Shown here: positions 43,639 through 49,766 of the stretch, piece by piece | Numbering within the stretch: the stretch's first letter is position 1 | Layout of the letters: each line of letters opens with the position of its first letter | Assembly: GCF_043757465.1 (NCBI RefSeq) | Contig: NZ_JAYVPL010000073.1 | Span: forward strand, 1 to 64,000 | DNA length: 64,000 bases | Direction of reading: 5' to 3' | Source: Armatimonas sp043757465 | GTDB taxonomy: Bacteria; Armatimonadota; Armatimonadia; Armatimonadales; Armatimonadaceae | The notes under the pieces: model-generated | Told to the model about the DNA's origin: nothing | The model's input: only the letters and a program-made list of their open reading frames with translations | The model's database searches: none | Program-made: the position numbers and the translations under genes

Positions 43639-44700
43639 ATGCTCGCCGTGATTGTGCTGAACTGGAACGGCGGCGACGACACCCGGCGCTGTTTGGAAAG
43701 CCTCACCCCCTCCACGCTGCCGCACCGCGTCTATCTGGTGGACAATGGCTCCACCGACGGCTCGCTCGAAACGCTCACCGCCGATGTGATCCTCCGCAAC
43801 GGGCGTAATCTCGGCTTCGCGGGCGGCTGCAACACCGGAGCATGGCAAGCCATCAAAGACGGCGCAACAGAGCTTTTCTTCCTTAACAACGACGCTACCC
43901 TCGCGCTCGACACACTGGAAAAGCTCCGCGCCGCCCTTGTCAATGAGAATGTGGTCGCGGTCTCGCCACGCATTGCATCCCTCCCTCCTGCCCCCTCCCT
44001 TCGCCTGAAACCCTCCTCTGTCGGGGCGAAGGGAGGGGGAGTAGGCGTTGGGTTCCCCCCTCTCCTCCCGACGCAGGAGGAAAAAGAGGGAGAGGGGGTG
44101 GCGAGGAACGAGCCGGGGGAGTGCCCTGCGGAAGAGCACTTCTGGTTCGAGCGCGGCGCACTCAGCCTTCAGGAGTTTGTTATTGCCCGCCACGTAGAAG
44201 CAATAAATAATACCCCCACGGATTTCTGCTCAGGCTGCGCTCTGCTCGTCCGTGCCACTGATTTTAAGCGCGTGGGCGGCTTCGATGAGGCGCTCTTCGC
44301 CTACTACGAGGACATTGATCTGTGCCTGAAGCTGGCAAGTAAAGGCACGTGCCAAGTGATCCCCACAGCGCTCGCGTGGCACAAGGGCAGCGCCTCAACC
44401 GGCGGCAGCGAGTCGCCGCGCTCGCTGTTCTACACCTTCCGCAACTCCCGCACGGTCGCCCTGCGCCACGGCTCACCCGAGCGGCAAACCGCCTACAAAC
44501 GCACCTGGCTTCGGCAAGGACTCTGGCTCGCCTCGTTTGTGGGCGGACGCTCCAAAGATGCAGGCGCTGCGGCACTTCTTGGAATGCTCTGCGCCCGCGT
44601 TCGACCATCGGGCGAGATGCCCCGCTTCCCCCTCTGGTTCCTCTGGCCGCTAGCGATTCTCAATCAGAAGCTCCCTCGGCGCGAACGAATGACGCTCTAA
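43639..44700 (+). CDS. Glycosyltransferase family 2 with repeat-derived insert
   Basis: 353 residues starting 1 bp after the previous stop. The GT2 core reads VIVLNWNGGDDTRRCLESL, VDNGSTDGS, NLGFAGGCNTG, FFLNNDAT (DxD-like), CSGCALLVRATDFKRVGGFD and FAYYEDIDLCLKLASKG, as in rhamnosyltransferase-like enzymes. Between the NDAT and CSGC halves, residues about 114-158 have an odd Pro/Gly composition (LPPAPSLRLKPSS, GVGFPPLLPTQEEKEGEGV) encoded by GC-rich repeats. The frame is kept, so activity may persist with a surface loop. Last gene of the polysaccharide block. Confidence 0.83.
   Translation: MLAVIVLNWNGGDDTRRCLESLTPSTLPHRVYLVDNGSTDGSLETLTADVILRNGRNLGFAGGCNTGAWQAIKDGATELFFLNNDATLALDTLEKLRAALVNENVVAVSPRIASLPPAPSLRLKPSSVGAKGGGVGVGFPPLLPTQEEKEGEGVARNEPGECPAEEHFWFERGALSLQEFVIARHVEAINNTPTDFCSGCALLVRATDFKRVGGFDEALFAYYEDIDLCLKLASKGTCQVIPTALAWHKGSASTGGSESPRSLFYTFRNSRTVALRHGSPERQTAYKRTWLRQGLWLASFVGGRSKDAGAAALLGMLCARVRPSGEMPRFPLWFLWPLAILNQKLPRRERMTL
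43978..44112. repeat. GC-rich repeat inserted in frame in the GT2 gene
   Basis: Two hairpin-like pieces: CCCTCCCTTCGCC facing GGGGCGAAGGGAGGG, and CCCCTCTCCTCCCGAC facing GGAGGAAAAAGAGGGAG. It occupies about 135 bp (45 codons) with no stop in the used frame. The same type of sequence is found between genes elsewhere in the window. Confidence 0.65.
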
Positions 44701-44733
44701 TCACTGTGTTATAATCTACCCAGGAGCAATGCA

Positions 44734-45306
44734 ATGGCACTTCCCGCACTTCAAGAACGTGAGGCAACTCTGGAGGATCTCTACCAGTACACCGAAAAAG
44801 CAGAGCTACTGCACGGGCGTGTGGTGCCTCTGATGCCCACGGGACGCGCTCCCAGCTACGCCGCTTTCGAGATTGCCGTCTCCTTGCGTCAGCATATCCG
44901 TAGCGCCGGGCTTCCTGGTGTTGCTGTCACAGATAACGCGGGTTTTGTCGTCAATCTCCCGTACCGTCGCTCGTTCTCCACGGATGCCGCCTACTACGAA
45001 GGCCCCAACTCGGGGATGAAGTTCTATGAGGGCGCTCCACGCTTTGCCGTCGAGGTACGCTCCGAAAACGACTACGGCGTGGTCGCCGAGCACGAGCTAG
45101 AACAAAAGCGTCACGACTACTTCGCCGCTGGCTGTGAAATCGTCTGGGATGTGGACCTACTGGGCGAGGAAGTCATCGTCCGCAAGTACACCGCCGCCAC
45201 CGGAGCCGCCGTACCCTCCGCAACCTTCACCCGTGGCGAGCACGCCGAAGCCGAACCCGCCGTCCCTGGCTGGATATTGCCCGTAGACGACCTCTTCGAG
45301 TCTTAA
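44734..45306 (+). CDS. Uma2/DUF820 family PD-(D/E)xK protein
   Basis: 190 residues. TLEDLYQYTEKAELLHGRVV is the opening of the family; FSTDAAYYEG and APRFAVEVRSENDYG supply the D...E-x-R/K nuclease-like site, followed by KRHDYFAAGCEIVWDVDL. Uma2 proteins are numerous in cyanobacteria and some other phyla, and are thought to be nuclease-fold proteins linked to mobile DNA; no function is proven. TATAAT lies at 44708-44713 with AGGAG between it and the ATG. Confidence 0.87.
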   Translation: MALPALQEREATLEDLYQYTEKAELLHGRVVPLMPTGRAPSYAAFEIAVSLRQHIRSAGLPGVAVTDNAGFVVNLPYRRSFSTDAAYYEGPNSGMKFYEGAPRFAVEVRSENDYGVVAEHELEQKRHDYFAAGCEIVWDVDLLGEEVIVRKYTAATGAAVPSATFTRGEHAEAEPAVPGWILPVDDLFES

Positions 45307-45309
45307 ACC

Positions 45310-45657
45310 TTACTCTGGTATCGAGTCTTGGGCGAATCGCTCGCCACAACCTATGCAAAGCCAGTGTTGGCCGTCGGTGTAGCCTGAGCCTTGTGCGAGT
45401 TCTGCACTCTCCCCAATACTCCAGGTGCAGATGATGCAGTGATCGTGTGTCCAAGCTCGCTCTACCAGCGTTTGCTCTTTGGGATCGAAGGTCTGCCCTG
45501 TATAAAGTTCATGACGAGTTCCATCACGTGAGATCAAAGCCGCTTTCTGCTCATAGCGAGTTTGCTTCCAGGAACGGTTTTGTAGCCAAGGGAGGCGCTG
45601 TTGCAACATCCGCGGAGTGAGAGACATTCCCCAGAGTTCTATCTCTTCAGAGGCCAT
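45310..45657 (-). CDS. Small hypothetical protein with two CxxC knuckles
   Basis: 115 residues. The C-terminal half has WTHDHCIICTWSI and later HWLCIGCGERF, two CxxC pairs with His residues that could hold one zinc. I recall this W-x-H-D-H-C-x-x-C...W-x-C-x-x-C layout from other uncharacterised bacterial proteins. The N-terminal half is hydrophilic. It is convergent with the Uma2 gene (3 bp apart) and lies 6 bp downstream of the GH172 gene stop side. Role unknown. Confidence 0.65.
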   Translation of the reverse strand: MASEEIELWGMSLTPRMLQQRLPWLQNRSWKQTRYEQKAALISRDGTRHELYTGQTFDPKEQTLVERAWTHDHCIICTWSIGESAELAQGSGYTDGQHWLCIGCGERFAQDSIPE

Positions 45658-45663
45658 ATTGTT

Positions 45664-46734
45664 CTAGATTACCTCTAAGTAGTCGCGGTCTGGCAGAACC
45701 GGGAACGGGGCGTGGGGTTCGGCTTGGTACCAGAAGGCAACGGAGGCGATGTCGTCTTGGAGTGGTAGGTAGCGGCCTTTGCTGCGCCAGCCGAGGGCTT
45801 GCATGGTGATTCGTAGGTCTTGCTCAAAGCGCACAGGGTCCATGATGTGCCAGCGATACAGCCCGAAGCGCTGCTGGCATTTATACGAACCATCGCCGCG
45901 AATGACTTGCGGCAGACCGGCATAGGCAGTCGAGAACTCGGTGTACTGGCCGTTTCTGTCGAAGTTGTACGAGCCGCAGAAGTAGTCCTCCGTGCCCGTA
46001 CCGCAGATTGTGGGGAACTCGCCATCGCCGTCTAGGAAGAACTTGATCTCGCCCTCGCCCCACCAGCTATTATTGTTCACGCCCCAGGCCATGTAGCACC
46101 CCACAAACTGCCCGTGGCCGCTCACGCCGTCCAGAATCGTGTAGACATCTTTGTACGGGAGCGGGTTGGTGCGGCGAAACTGCGCGTGGAAATACGCCGC
46201 GTCGTCGGGGATTTCAGTGAGCGTGTAGTTGACCTGGTAGTAGAGCACCATCTCGTCGTAGCCGATGTTCTCCAGCGTGATGCGGCATTTCTTGCGAAAG
46301 GGCATCTCCCAGTAGCAGTTAAACGCACTCCCGGGATTCACGCAGATGGGAAGCGAGTTCACCGGAGCGTACTGGCACCAGCCATTGGCAAAAAAGTCCC
46401 CCACCGGACACTCCACCGACGGCGTCTCTTCGTCGTCCCAGTAGAAGCGCAAAATAGAATAGCGCCAGTTGCCCGTCGGGGTCATCCAGATCTGCTGGAT
46501 CGCGCCGGGGCCGTCTATCTCCGCAAGGGTAAACGTGCTCCCAGCGGCGATCTTGACATACGGGCTGAGCTTCCAGCCGACTCCCAGATCGCGGGCGCAC
46601 TCTTTGGCGGGGCCATCGGTGCTCATCCCGCCCTTGCCCTTTTCCCCGGTGAAGTTCTCCGGGGAGATCGAGCGCGTCTTTGCCATCGAGAGCCGGGAAA
46701 GGTTCCCGAGGTTCATACCGAGTCCGTTAAACAT
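45664..46734 (-). CDS. DUF2961/GH172 family protein
   Basis: About 356 residues from MFNGLGMNLGNLSRLS. ISPENFTGEKGKGG, GPGAIQQIWMT, YWDDEETPSVECPVGDFFANG, GTGTEDYFCGSYNF and YRWHIMDPVRFEQDLRI are the DUF2961 signatures. Characterised GH172 members are difructose-anhydride synthase or alpha-fructofuranosidase/arabinofuranosidase enzymes with paired Glu catalysts, plausibly the E of TEDYF and another. No signal peptide at this start; a 19-residue extension to 46791 is not secretory either. The DNA upstream is mobile-element debris. Confidence 0.88.
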   Translation of the reverse strand: MFNGLGMNLGNLSRLSMAKTRSISPENFTGEKGKGGMSTDGPAKECARDLGVGWKLSPYVKIAAGSTFTLAEIDGPGAIQQIWMTPTGNWRYSILRFYWDDEETPSVECPVGDFFANGWCQYAPVNSLPICVNPGSAFNCYWEMPFRKKCRITLENIGYDEMVLYYQVNYTLTEIPDDAAYFHAQFRRTNPLPYKDVYTILDGVSGHGQFVGCYMAWGVNNNSWWGEGEIKFFLDGDGEFPTICGTGTEDYFCGSYNFDRNGQYTEFSTAYAGLPQVIRGDGSYKCQQRFGLYRWHIMDPVRFEQDLRITMQALGWRSKGRYLPLQDDIASVAFWYQAEPHAPFPVLPDRDYLEVI

Positions 46735-46759
46735 AGAACTCGGTTCGCCAGCAAGCCGC

Positions 46760-46867
46760 CTATTTCCTGCGTCGTTTTGTGAGCGCGACACCGCCGATAG
46801 CCAGAAACGCCAGGGTTCCTGGCTCAGGAGCGGAGGAAGAATTCCCTAAAACCGCTATAGTTACCTC
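46760..46867 (-). pseudogene. PEP-CTERM sorting signal remnant
   Basis: A 35-codon frame ends with SAPEPGTLAFLAIGGVALTK and then RRRK and a stop. It holds the PEP motif, a membrane helix and a basic tail: a complete PEP-CTERM export/sorting signal recognised by an exosortase. There is no protein body: upstream, the frame meets TAG and the DNA reads as transposase in another frame. It is the severed tail of a former surface protein. Confidence 0.65.
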
Positions 46868-47012
46868 CTAACTCCTTTACACGAGCCGCTGCTTGAGCCA
46901 CTTTGATGAGAACACGTTTGAGGTTATGATTACCTTGACGAGTGCGATGGGAAAGGACTTTGCCACCACTCTGATCCACCACACGGATCGCTGCGACTGG
47001 AATCTGTTTCAT
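46824..47012 (-). pseudogene. IS110/IS116-like transposase fragment
   Basis: 62 codons containing QSGGKVLSHRTRQGNHNLKR and VLIKVAQAAARVKE, which fit the C-terminal IS116/IS110/IS902 domain (a T-R-x-G-N-x-x-L-R...AA-x-AAR pattern). The catalytic DEDD N-terminus is absent, and the 3' end runs into the PEP-CTERM remnant. No inverted repeats can be seen, as expected for IS110 members. Family call from a short match only. Confidence 0.45.
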
Positions 47013-47119
47013 CTGGGCCTCAGTTGGATAGAATACTGCCTCAACAAAGGCCTACCTCTAAGAACATTTTCTGAGTACACGAAAGGAGCTGGAAAAAGTG
47101 TCGGGTAGTGAGTTTGTGG

Positions 47120-47791
47120 TTAGATTATTGCTCCAATGAGGAGCGGATCATCGTTGGCAGGCGAGCCGACACGCTTGCTCACAAAAAAAGCGTCCATCTG
47201 GTCGGTGGGAAAAGGGGAAAACAGTGACTGGAGATCGAGGGGTTTGTAGCGCCCGACCTCCAGCCACATCGCTTCGTCGTCTTTGTTTTGCAAAATCACC
47301 GGCATGCGCTCGTGAATCGGGGCAACCAGCGCATTGGCCTGCGTGGTGAGCACCGTGCAGGTTCGCAAAGACGAGCCATCGGGGGCGTGCCACTCTTCGT
47401 AGAGCCCTGCGAAGGCAAACAGCTCTCCGTCTCGGACGCGAAAGTGTGTGGGCTGCTTGGTTTTCCGATCCCACTCATAAAAGCCATCCGCGGGGATTAA
47501 ACAGCGCCGCCGCGAGAGTGCGTGTTTGAACGAGGGCTTCTCTTGCACCGTCTCACTGCGGGCGTTGATGAGCTTACTGGCGATTGCTGTATCTTTGGCC
47601 CAGAACGGCACGAGCCCCCACCGAAGCGGCTCCAGCAAGCGCTCCGCACTTGGCCCCTGCGCCGCAATGGCTGCCACCGGCTGGGTCGGAGCGATGTTGT
47701 AGCGGGCCTGCGGCTCAAAGAGGCTGCCCTGCACGTCGAAGCGCGCCACAATCTCTGCCGCGTCGTGATGCATCGTGAATCGTCCACACAT
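47120..47791 (-). CDS. SRAP/HMCES-family abasic-site protein (YedK-like)
   Basis: 223 residues. MCGRFTMHHDAAEIVARF places the catalytic Cys2 right after Met removal; ARYNIAPTQPVAAI, LVPFWAKD, NARSETVQEKPSFK (Glu), RRCLIPADGFYEWD and IHERMPVIL (His) complete the active site. The protein forms a thiazolidine crosslink with abasic sites in single-stranded DNA and shields them. TATAAC lies 6 nt upstream of the ATG. The region between it and the divergent small ORF is AT-rich. Confidence 0.92.
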   Translation of the reverse strand: MCGRFTMHHDAAEIVARFDVQGSLFEPQARYNIAPTQPVAAIAAQGPSAERLLEPLRWGLVPFWAKDTAIASKLINARSETVQEKPSFKHALSRRRCLIPADGFYEWDRKTKQPTHFRVRDGELFAFAGLYEEWHAPDGSSLRTCTVLTTQANALVAPIHERMPVILQNKDDEAMWLEVGRYKPLDLQSLFSPFPTDQMDAFFVSKRVGSPANDDPLLIGAII

Positions 47792-47888
47792 AAGTTTGTT
47801 ATACCCGTTGATCGGGGCGATAATAGGGACAAAAAATAAAAATAAAAATATTTTGTTTTACCCTTTAGCAAACGGGGGAGAACGGGCT

Positions 47889-47970
47889 ATAATGTGTGCG
47901 ATGGGCTCGTGCGTGAACGACGGCACCCCTAAAAGACGGCCCATCAGAATGCTCAGGAGGAACGATCAAA
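47889..47970 (+). promoter_or_regulatory. Promoter and structured 5' leader of a small ORF
   Basis: TATAAT at 47889-47894 predicts transcription from about 47901. GATGGGC (47900-47906) pairs with GCCCATC (47939-47945), closing a domain with an inner hairpin GTGCGT/ACGGCAC (47909-47914 with 47920-47926, one bulged G) and a single-stranded CCCTAAAAG. AGGAGG at 47955-47960 is the ribosome site, 10 nt before ATG 47971. The RNA would begin with its closing stem, which suggests a compact cis-regulatory RNA. It matches no riboswitch class I can recall. Confidence 0.5.
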
Positions 47971-48156
47971 ATGGTAAGCAATAATTGGCTCTTAAATAAC
48001 GGTAAGCCGATGGACGCACCCATGGCGTTTCTCTGTAGTGAGACCTCCCTACTCCATCTACTCTCCGCAGCGCGAGAACGCGGCTTGATTTTGGGAACAA
48101 GAAGTACCCAAATCACCCAAGTCTCACCAGGGTATCAACCCCTAACGCGCCTGTAG
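47971..48156 (+). CDS. 61-residue ORF behind a structured leader
   Basis: MVSNNWLLNNGKPMDAPMAF opens a short hydrophilic protein with a central Leu/Arg helix (LHLLSAARERGLILGT). Its Shine-Dalgarno is one of the best in the window (AGGAGG, 10-nt spacing), and a clear TATAAT lies upstream. No homology recognised. It may be a regulatory leader peptide for the sigma-factor gene 210 bp downstream, or an independent small protein. Confidence 0.45.
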   Translation: MVSNNWLLNNGKPMDAPMAFLCSETSLLHLLSAARERGLILGTRSTQITQVSPGYQPLTRL

Positions 48157-48177
48157 AGCGAAGCGCAGGAGGGGAGA

Positions 48178-48365
48178 GGCTGCAGAGAAAGCAGCCAGGC
48201 CCCCATCCTACACCGCAATTTCGCTCATTCGTCACTTTATCGCAGCGATAGCCCCAACTTTTGTGTTGGTCTGCCTCAGGCTTTATGCCGGGCAGAGTGG
48301 CTGGTTTTATGCTGCCCGCTCCTGCTAGAGCTGTGTCTCTACGTAGGTCCGACGGAGAGAATCCC
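48178..48365 (+). promoter_or_regulatory. Hairpin-rich region upstream of the sigma gene
   Basis: Successive short inverted repeats are visible: GGCTGC/GCAGCC (48178-48196), TATCGC/GCGATA, CCAAC/GTTGG, GGGCAG/CTGCCC (about 48294-48321), AGAG/CTCT and the palindrome CTACGTAG. There is no T tract, so they are not simple terminators. The region carries no convincing coding frame. It could be a processed or regulatory leader. Confidence 0.35.
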
Positions 48366-48986
48366 GTGAAAACTGCAATTATAGACAAGGGAATACTGCA
48401 CAACAGAGGTACGCAGCACCAAGACACGCTGACGCTTCAGCGTGCCAAACAGGGTGACACCCGGGCGCAAGAGCGTCTTCGCAAGTCGCTCACTCCCCGC
48501 CTGGAATCTCTGGCGGGCTACTACGCTTCCCGAACGGGAATGGATGCCAATGACTTACTGCAAGAGGCTTGGGTCGCGGTCTACGAGGTGCTTCCGACGG
48601 TTGACATGACCATTGGAACTCCTTCGCAGTACTTGCTCAAGCACGCACGCTGGCAGATTCTTGACCACATCCGCTGGAACAAGAAGCGCTCTCACGATGC
48701 GCTTGATGAACTGATGGTGGAGACGGAGGAGCTGACGCAAAGCAGCTTCGCAACTCGGGCGAACCTGCCCGGTGCCGAAGACGTCGAGACCCGGCTGATG
48801 CTGGAGATCCTGGAGGCACGCCTCAGCACGCGTCAGCGAGCGATCCTATGGGGGTTGCTGGATGGGCACACCTGGCGGCAGATCGGCGACACGCTGGGCT
48901 GCACATCGGCCAACGTCGCCTACCACGTCCGTGGAATCCGACAGGCCTACGCCGATGTCACCCAGAGTGCGTGCGCTGTGGACTAG
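48366..48986 (+). CDS. Sigma-70 family (ECF-like) sigma factor
   Basis: About 206 residues from GTG 48366 with GGAGAG upstream. Region 2 reads LESLAGYYASRTGMDANDLLQEAWVA (in part) with YLLKHARWQILDHIRWNKKR; region 4 reads LSTRQRAILWGLLDGHTWRQ and IGDTLGCTSANVAYHVRGIR. It would direct RNA polymerase to a small regulon. No anti-sigma gene is adjacent. A longer frame from 48261 crosses the hairpin region and looks non-coding. The 3' end overlaps a minus-strand zinc-finger frame by 29 bp. Confidence 0.8.
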   Translation: MKTAIIDKGILHNRGTQHQDTLTLQRAKQGDTRAQERLRKSLTPRLESLAGYYASRTGMDANDLLQEAWVAVYEVLPTVDMTIGTPSQYLLKHARWQILDHIRWNKKRSHDALDELMVETEELTQSSFATRANLPGAEDVETRLMLEILEARLSTRQRAILWGLLDGHTWRQIGDTLGCTSANVAYHVRGIRQAYADVTQSACAVD

Positions 48987-49272
48987 TGGGTCTGCGAGAC
49001 AGAGGAGAGGGAGCAGACACAGTGGGCGGGGAGCTTTCGGGCTCCTCGCCCGCTGTATTTTCGACTTCGGTACTAAGAGGGATGGCGCGGCGCGTGGCCC
49101 AGGCACGGGGGACGATCACTCCATGCAGCTCGGCAATGGCGGCTTCGATGAGGCTACGGAAGGTGACATAGCAGTGTGCACAGCCAAGAAGCCCCTCCGC
49201 GCAGAGCGCATCAAACGTAAGCCCACACCGACGGCAAGCCGTTCCCTGCCAGATGTCTTTGCGGATTGCGAT
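48958..49272 (-). CDS. McsA/UvrB-motif-like zinc-finger protein with no normal start codon
   Basis: A 104-codon minus-strand frame encodes TACRRCGLTFDALCAEGLLG then CAHCYVTFRSLIEAAIAEL and HG, the CxxCG...GxxGCxxCYxxF...HG pattern of the zinc-finger half of McsA-like proteins; a Ser/Pro-rich tail follows. No ATG, GTG or TTG lies in frame upstream. TACAAT (49279-49284, minus) is followed after exactly 6 nt by ATC at 49272, the same geometry as the leaderless genes here, so AUC initiation is proposed. Alternatives are a sequencing error or a dead gene. The zinc-ribbon gene just upstream points the same way. Confidence 0.5.
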   Translation of the reverse strand: MAIRKDIWQGTACRRCGLTFDALCAEGLLGCAHCYVTFRSLIEAAIAELHGVIVPRAWATRRAIPLSTEVENTAGEEPESSPPTVSAPSPLSRRPTSPQRTHSG

Positions 49273-49301
49273 ACAGAAATTGTACCACGGTATTGAAAAA
49301 G

Positions 49302-49553
49302 TTAGCGGCGACCTGCGGCTTTACGGGCACTCTTGTAGCGGCTCTCACGGTCGTTGCGTGCGCCGAGCCCAACACTGGGGCCATCACCTGCCATTGCCCG
49401 CAGGAGCTGCTTCAAGTCAAGCGGCTTGCCACATCCGGAGCAGAAAAACTGATTGCGCATAATGGCGGAGGGGGGCAACATACAAGTAAAACTACAATTA
49501 GGGCAGGTCACGGTGAGCTCGCGGCGTCCGCCGCCCATTACAGGGGATTTCAT
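49302..49553 (-). CDS. Small zinc-ribbon protein
   Basis: 83 residues. TCPNCSFTCML and FFCSGCGKPLDL give two CxxC knuckles of a zinc ribbon; the tail is basic (NDRESRYKSARKAAGRR). Such proteins can bind nucleic acid or act as small regulators. AAGGAG lies 8 nt upstream of the ATG. Its leader contains a terminator-like hairpin at 49618-49656, so expression may be controlled by read-through. Confidence 0.65.
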   Translation of the reverse strand: MKSPVMGGGRRELTVTCPNCSFTCMLPPSAIMRNQFFCSGCGKPLDLKQLLRAMAGDGPSVGLGARNDRESRYKSARKAAGRR

Positions 49554-49617
49554 TTTTCAACTCCTTACCAGCACACTCTCAGTGCCTTTGCGAAATTTTT
49601 CACAAACCACCGCTCTC

Positions 49618-49656
49618 GCATAAAAAAAACGGTCAGGAAACAACCTGCCGTTTATG
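49618..49656 (-). terminator. Terminator hairpin in the leader of the zinc-ribbon gene (attenuator-like)
   Basis: On the minus strand AAACGG-CAGG pairs with CCTG(A)CCGTTT around a short loop and is followed by eight T residues. It sits 65 nt upstream of the zinc-ribbon ATG and downstream of a TATACT box (49724-49729, minus). The divergent kinase gene lies beyond, so no upstream minus-strand gene needs terminating here. Confidence 0.6.
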
Positions 49657-49677
49657 GTTTTGTGACAAACTAACTCT

Positions 49678-49715
49678 TTGCACTCTTAGGTACACATTGC
49701 ACTCTTAGGTACACA
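49678..49715. repeat. Perfect tandem duplication of a 19-bp unit
   Basis: TTGCACTCTTAGGTACACA occurs twice without a gap (49678-49696, 49697-49715), between the divergent zinc-ribbon and kinase genes, next to the TATACT box and ahead of the leader terminator. It could be a pair of regulator sites or leader-RNA modules, or a chance slippage duplication. Confidence 0.75.
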
Positions 49716-49766
49716 ACAAATTCAGTATACCATAGGCTCCTTAGATACGATAGAATCGAGTTCGGC

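Noticed and set aside
48330..48380. Weak likeness to cobalamin-riboswitch words near GAGAATCCCGTGAAAACTGC
   Set aside because: The conserved B12-box and surrounding stems are absent, and the downstream gene is a sigma factor.
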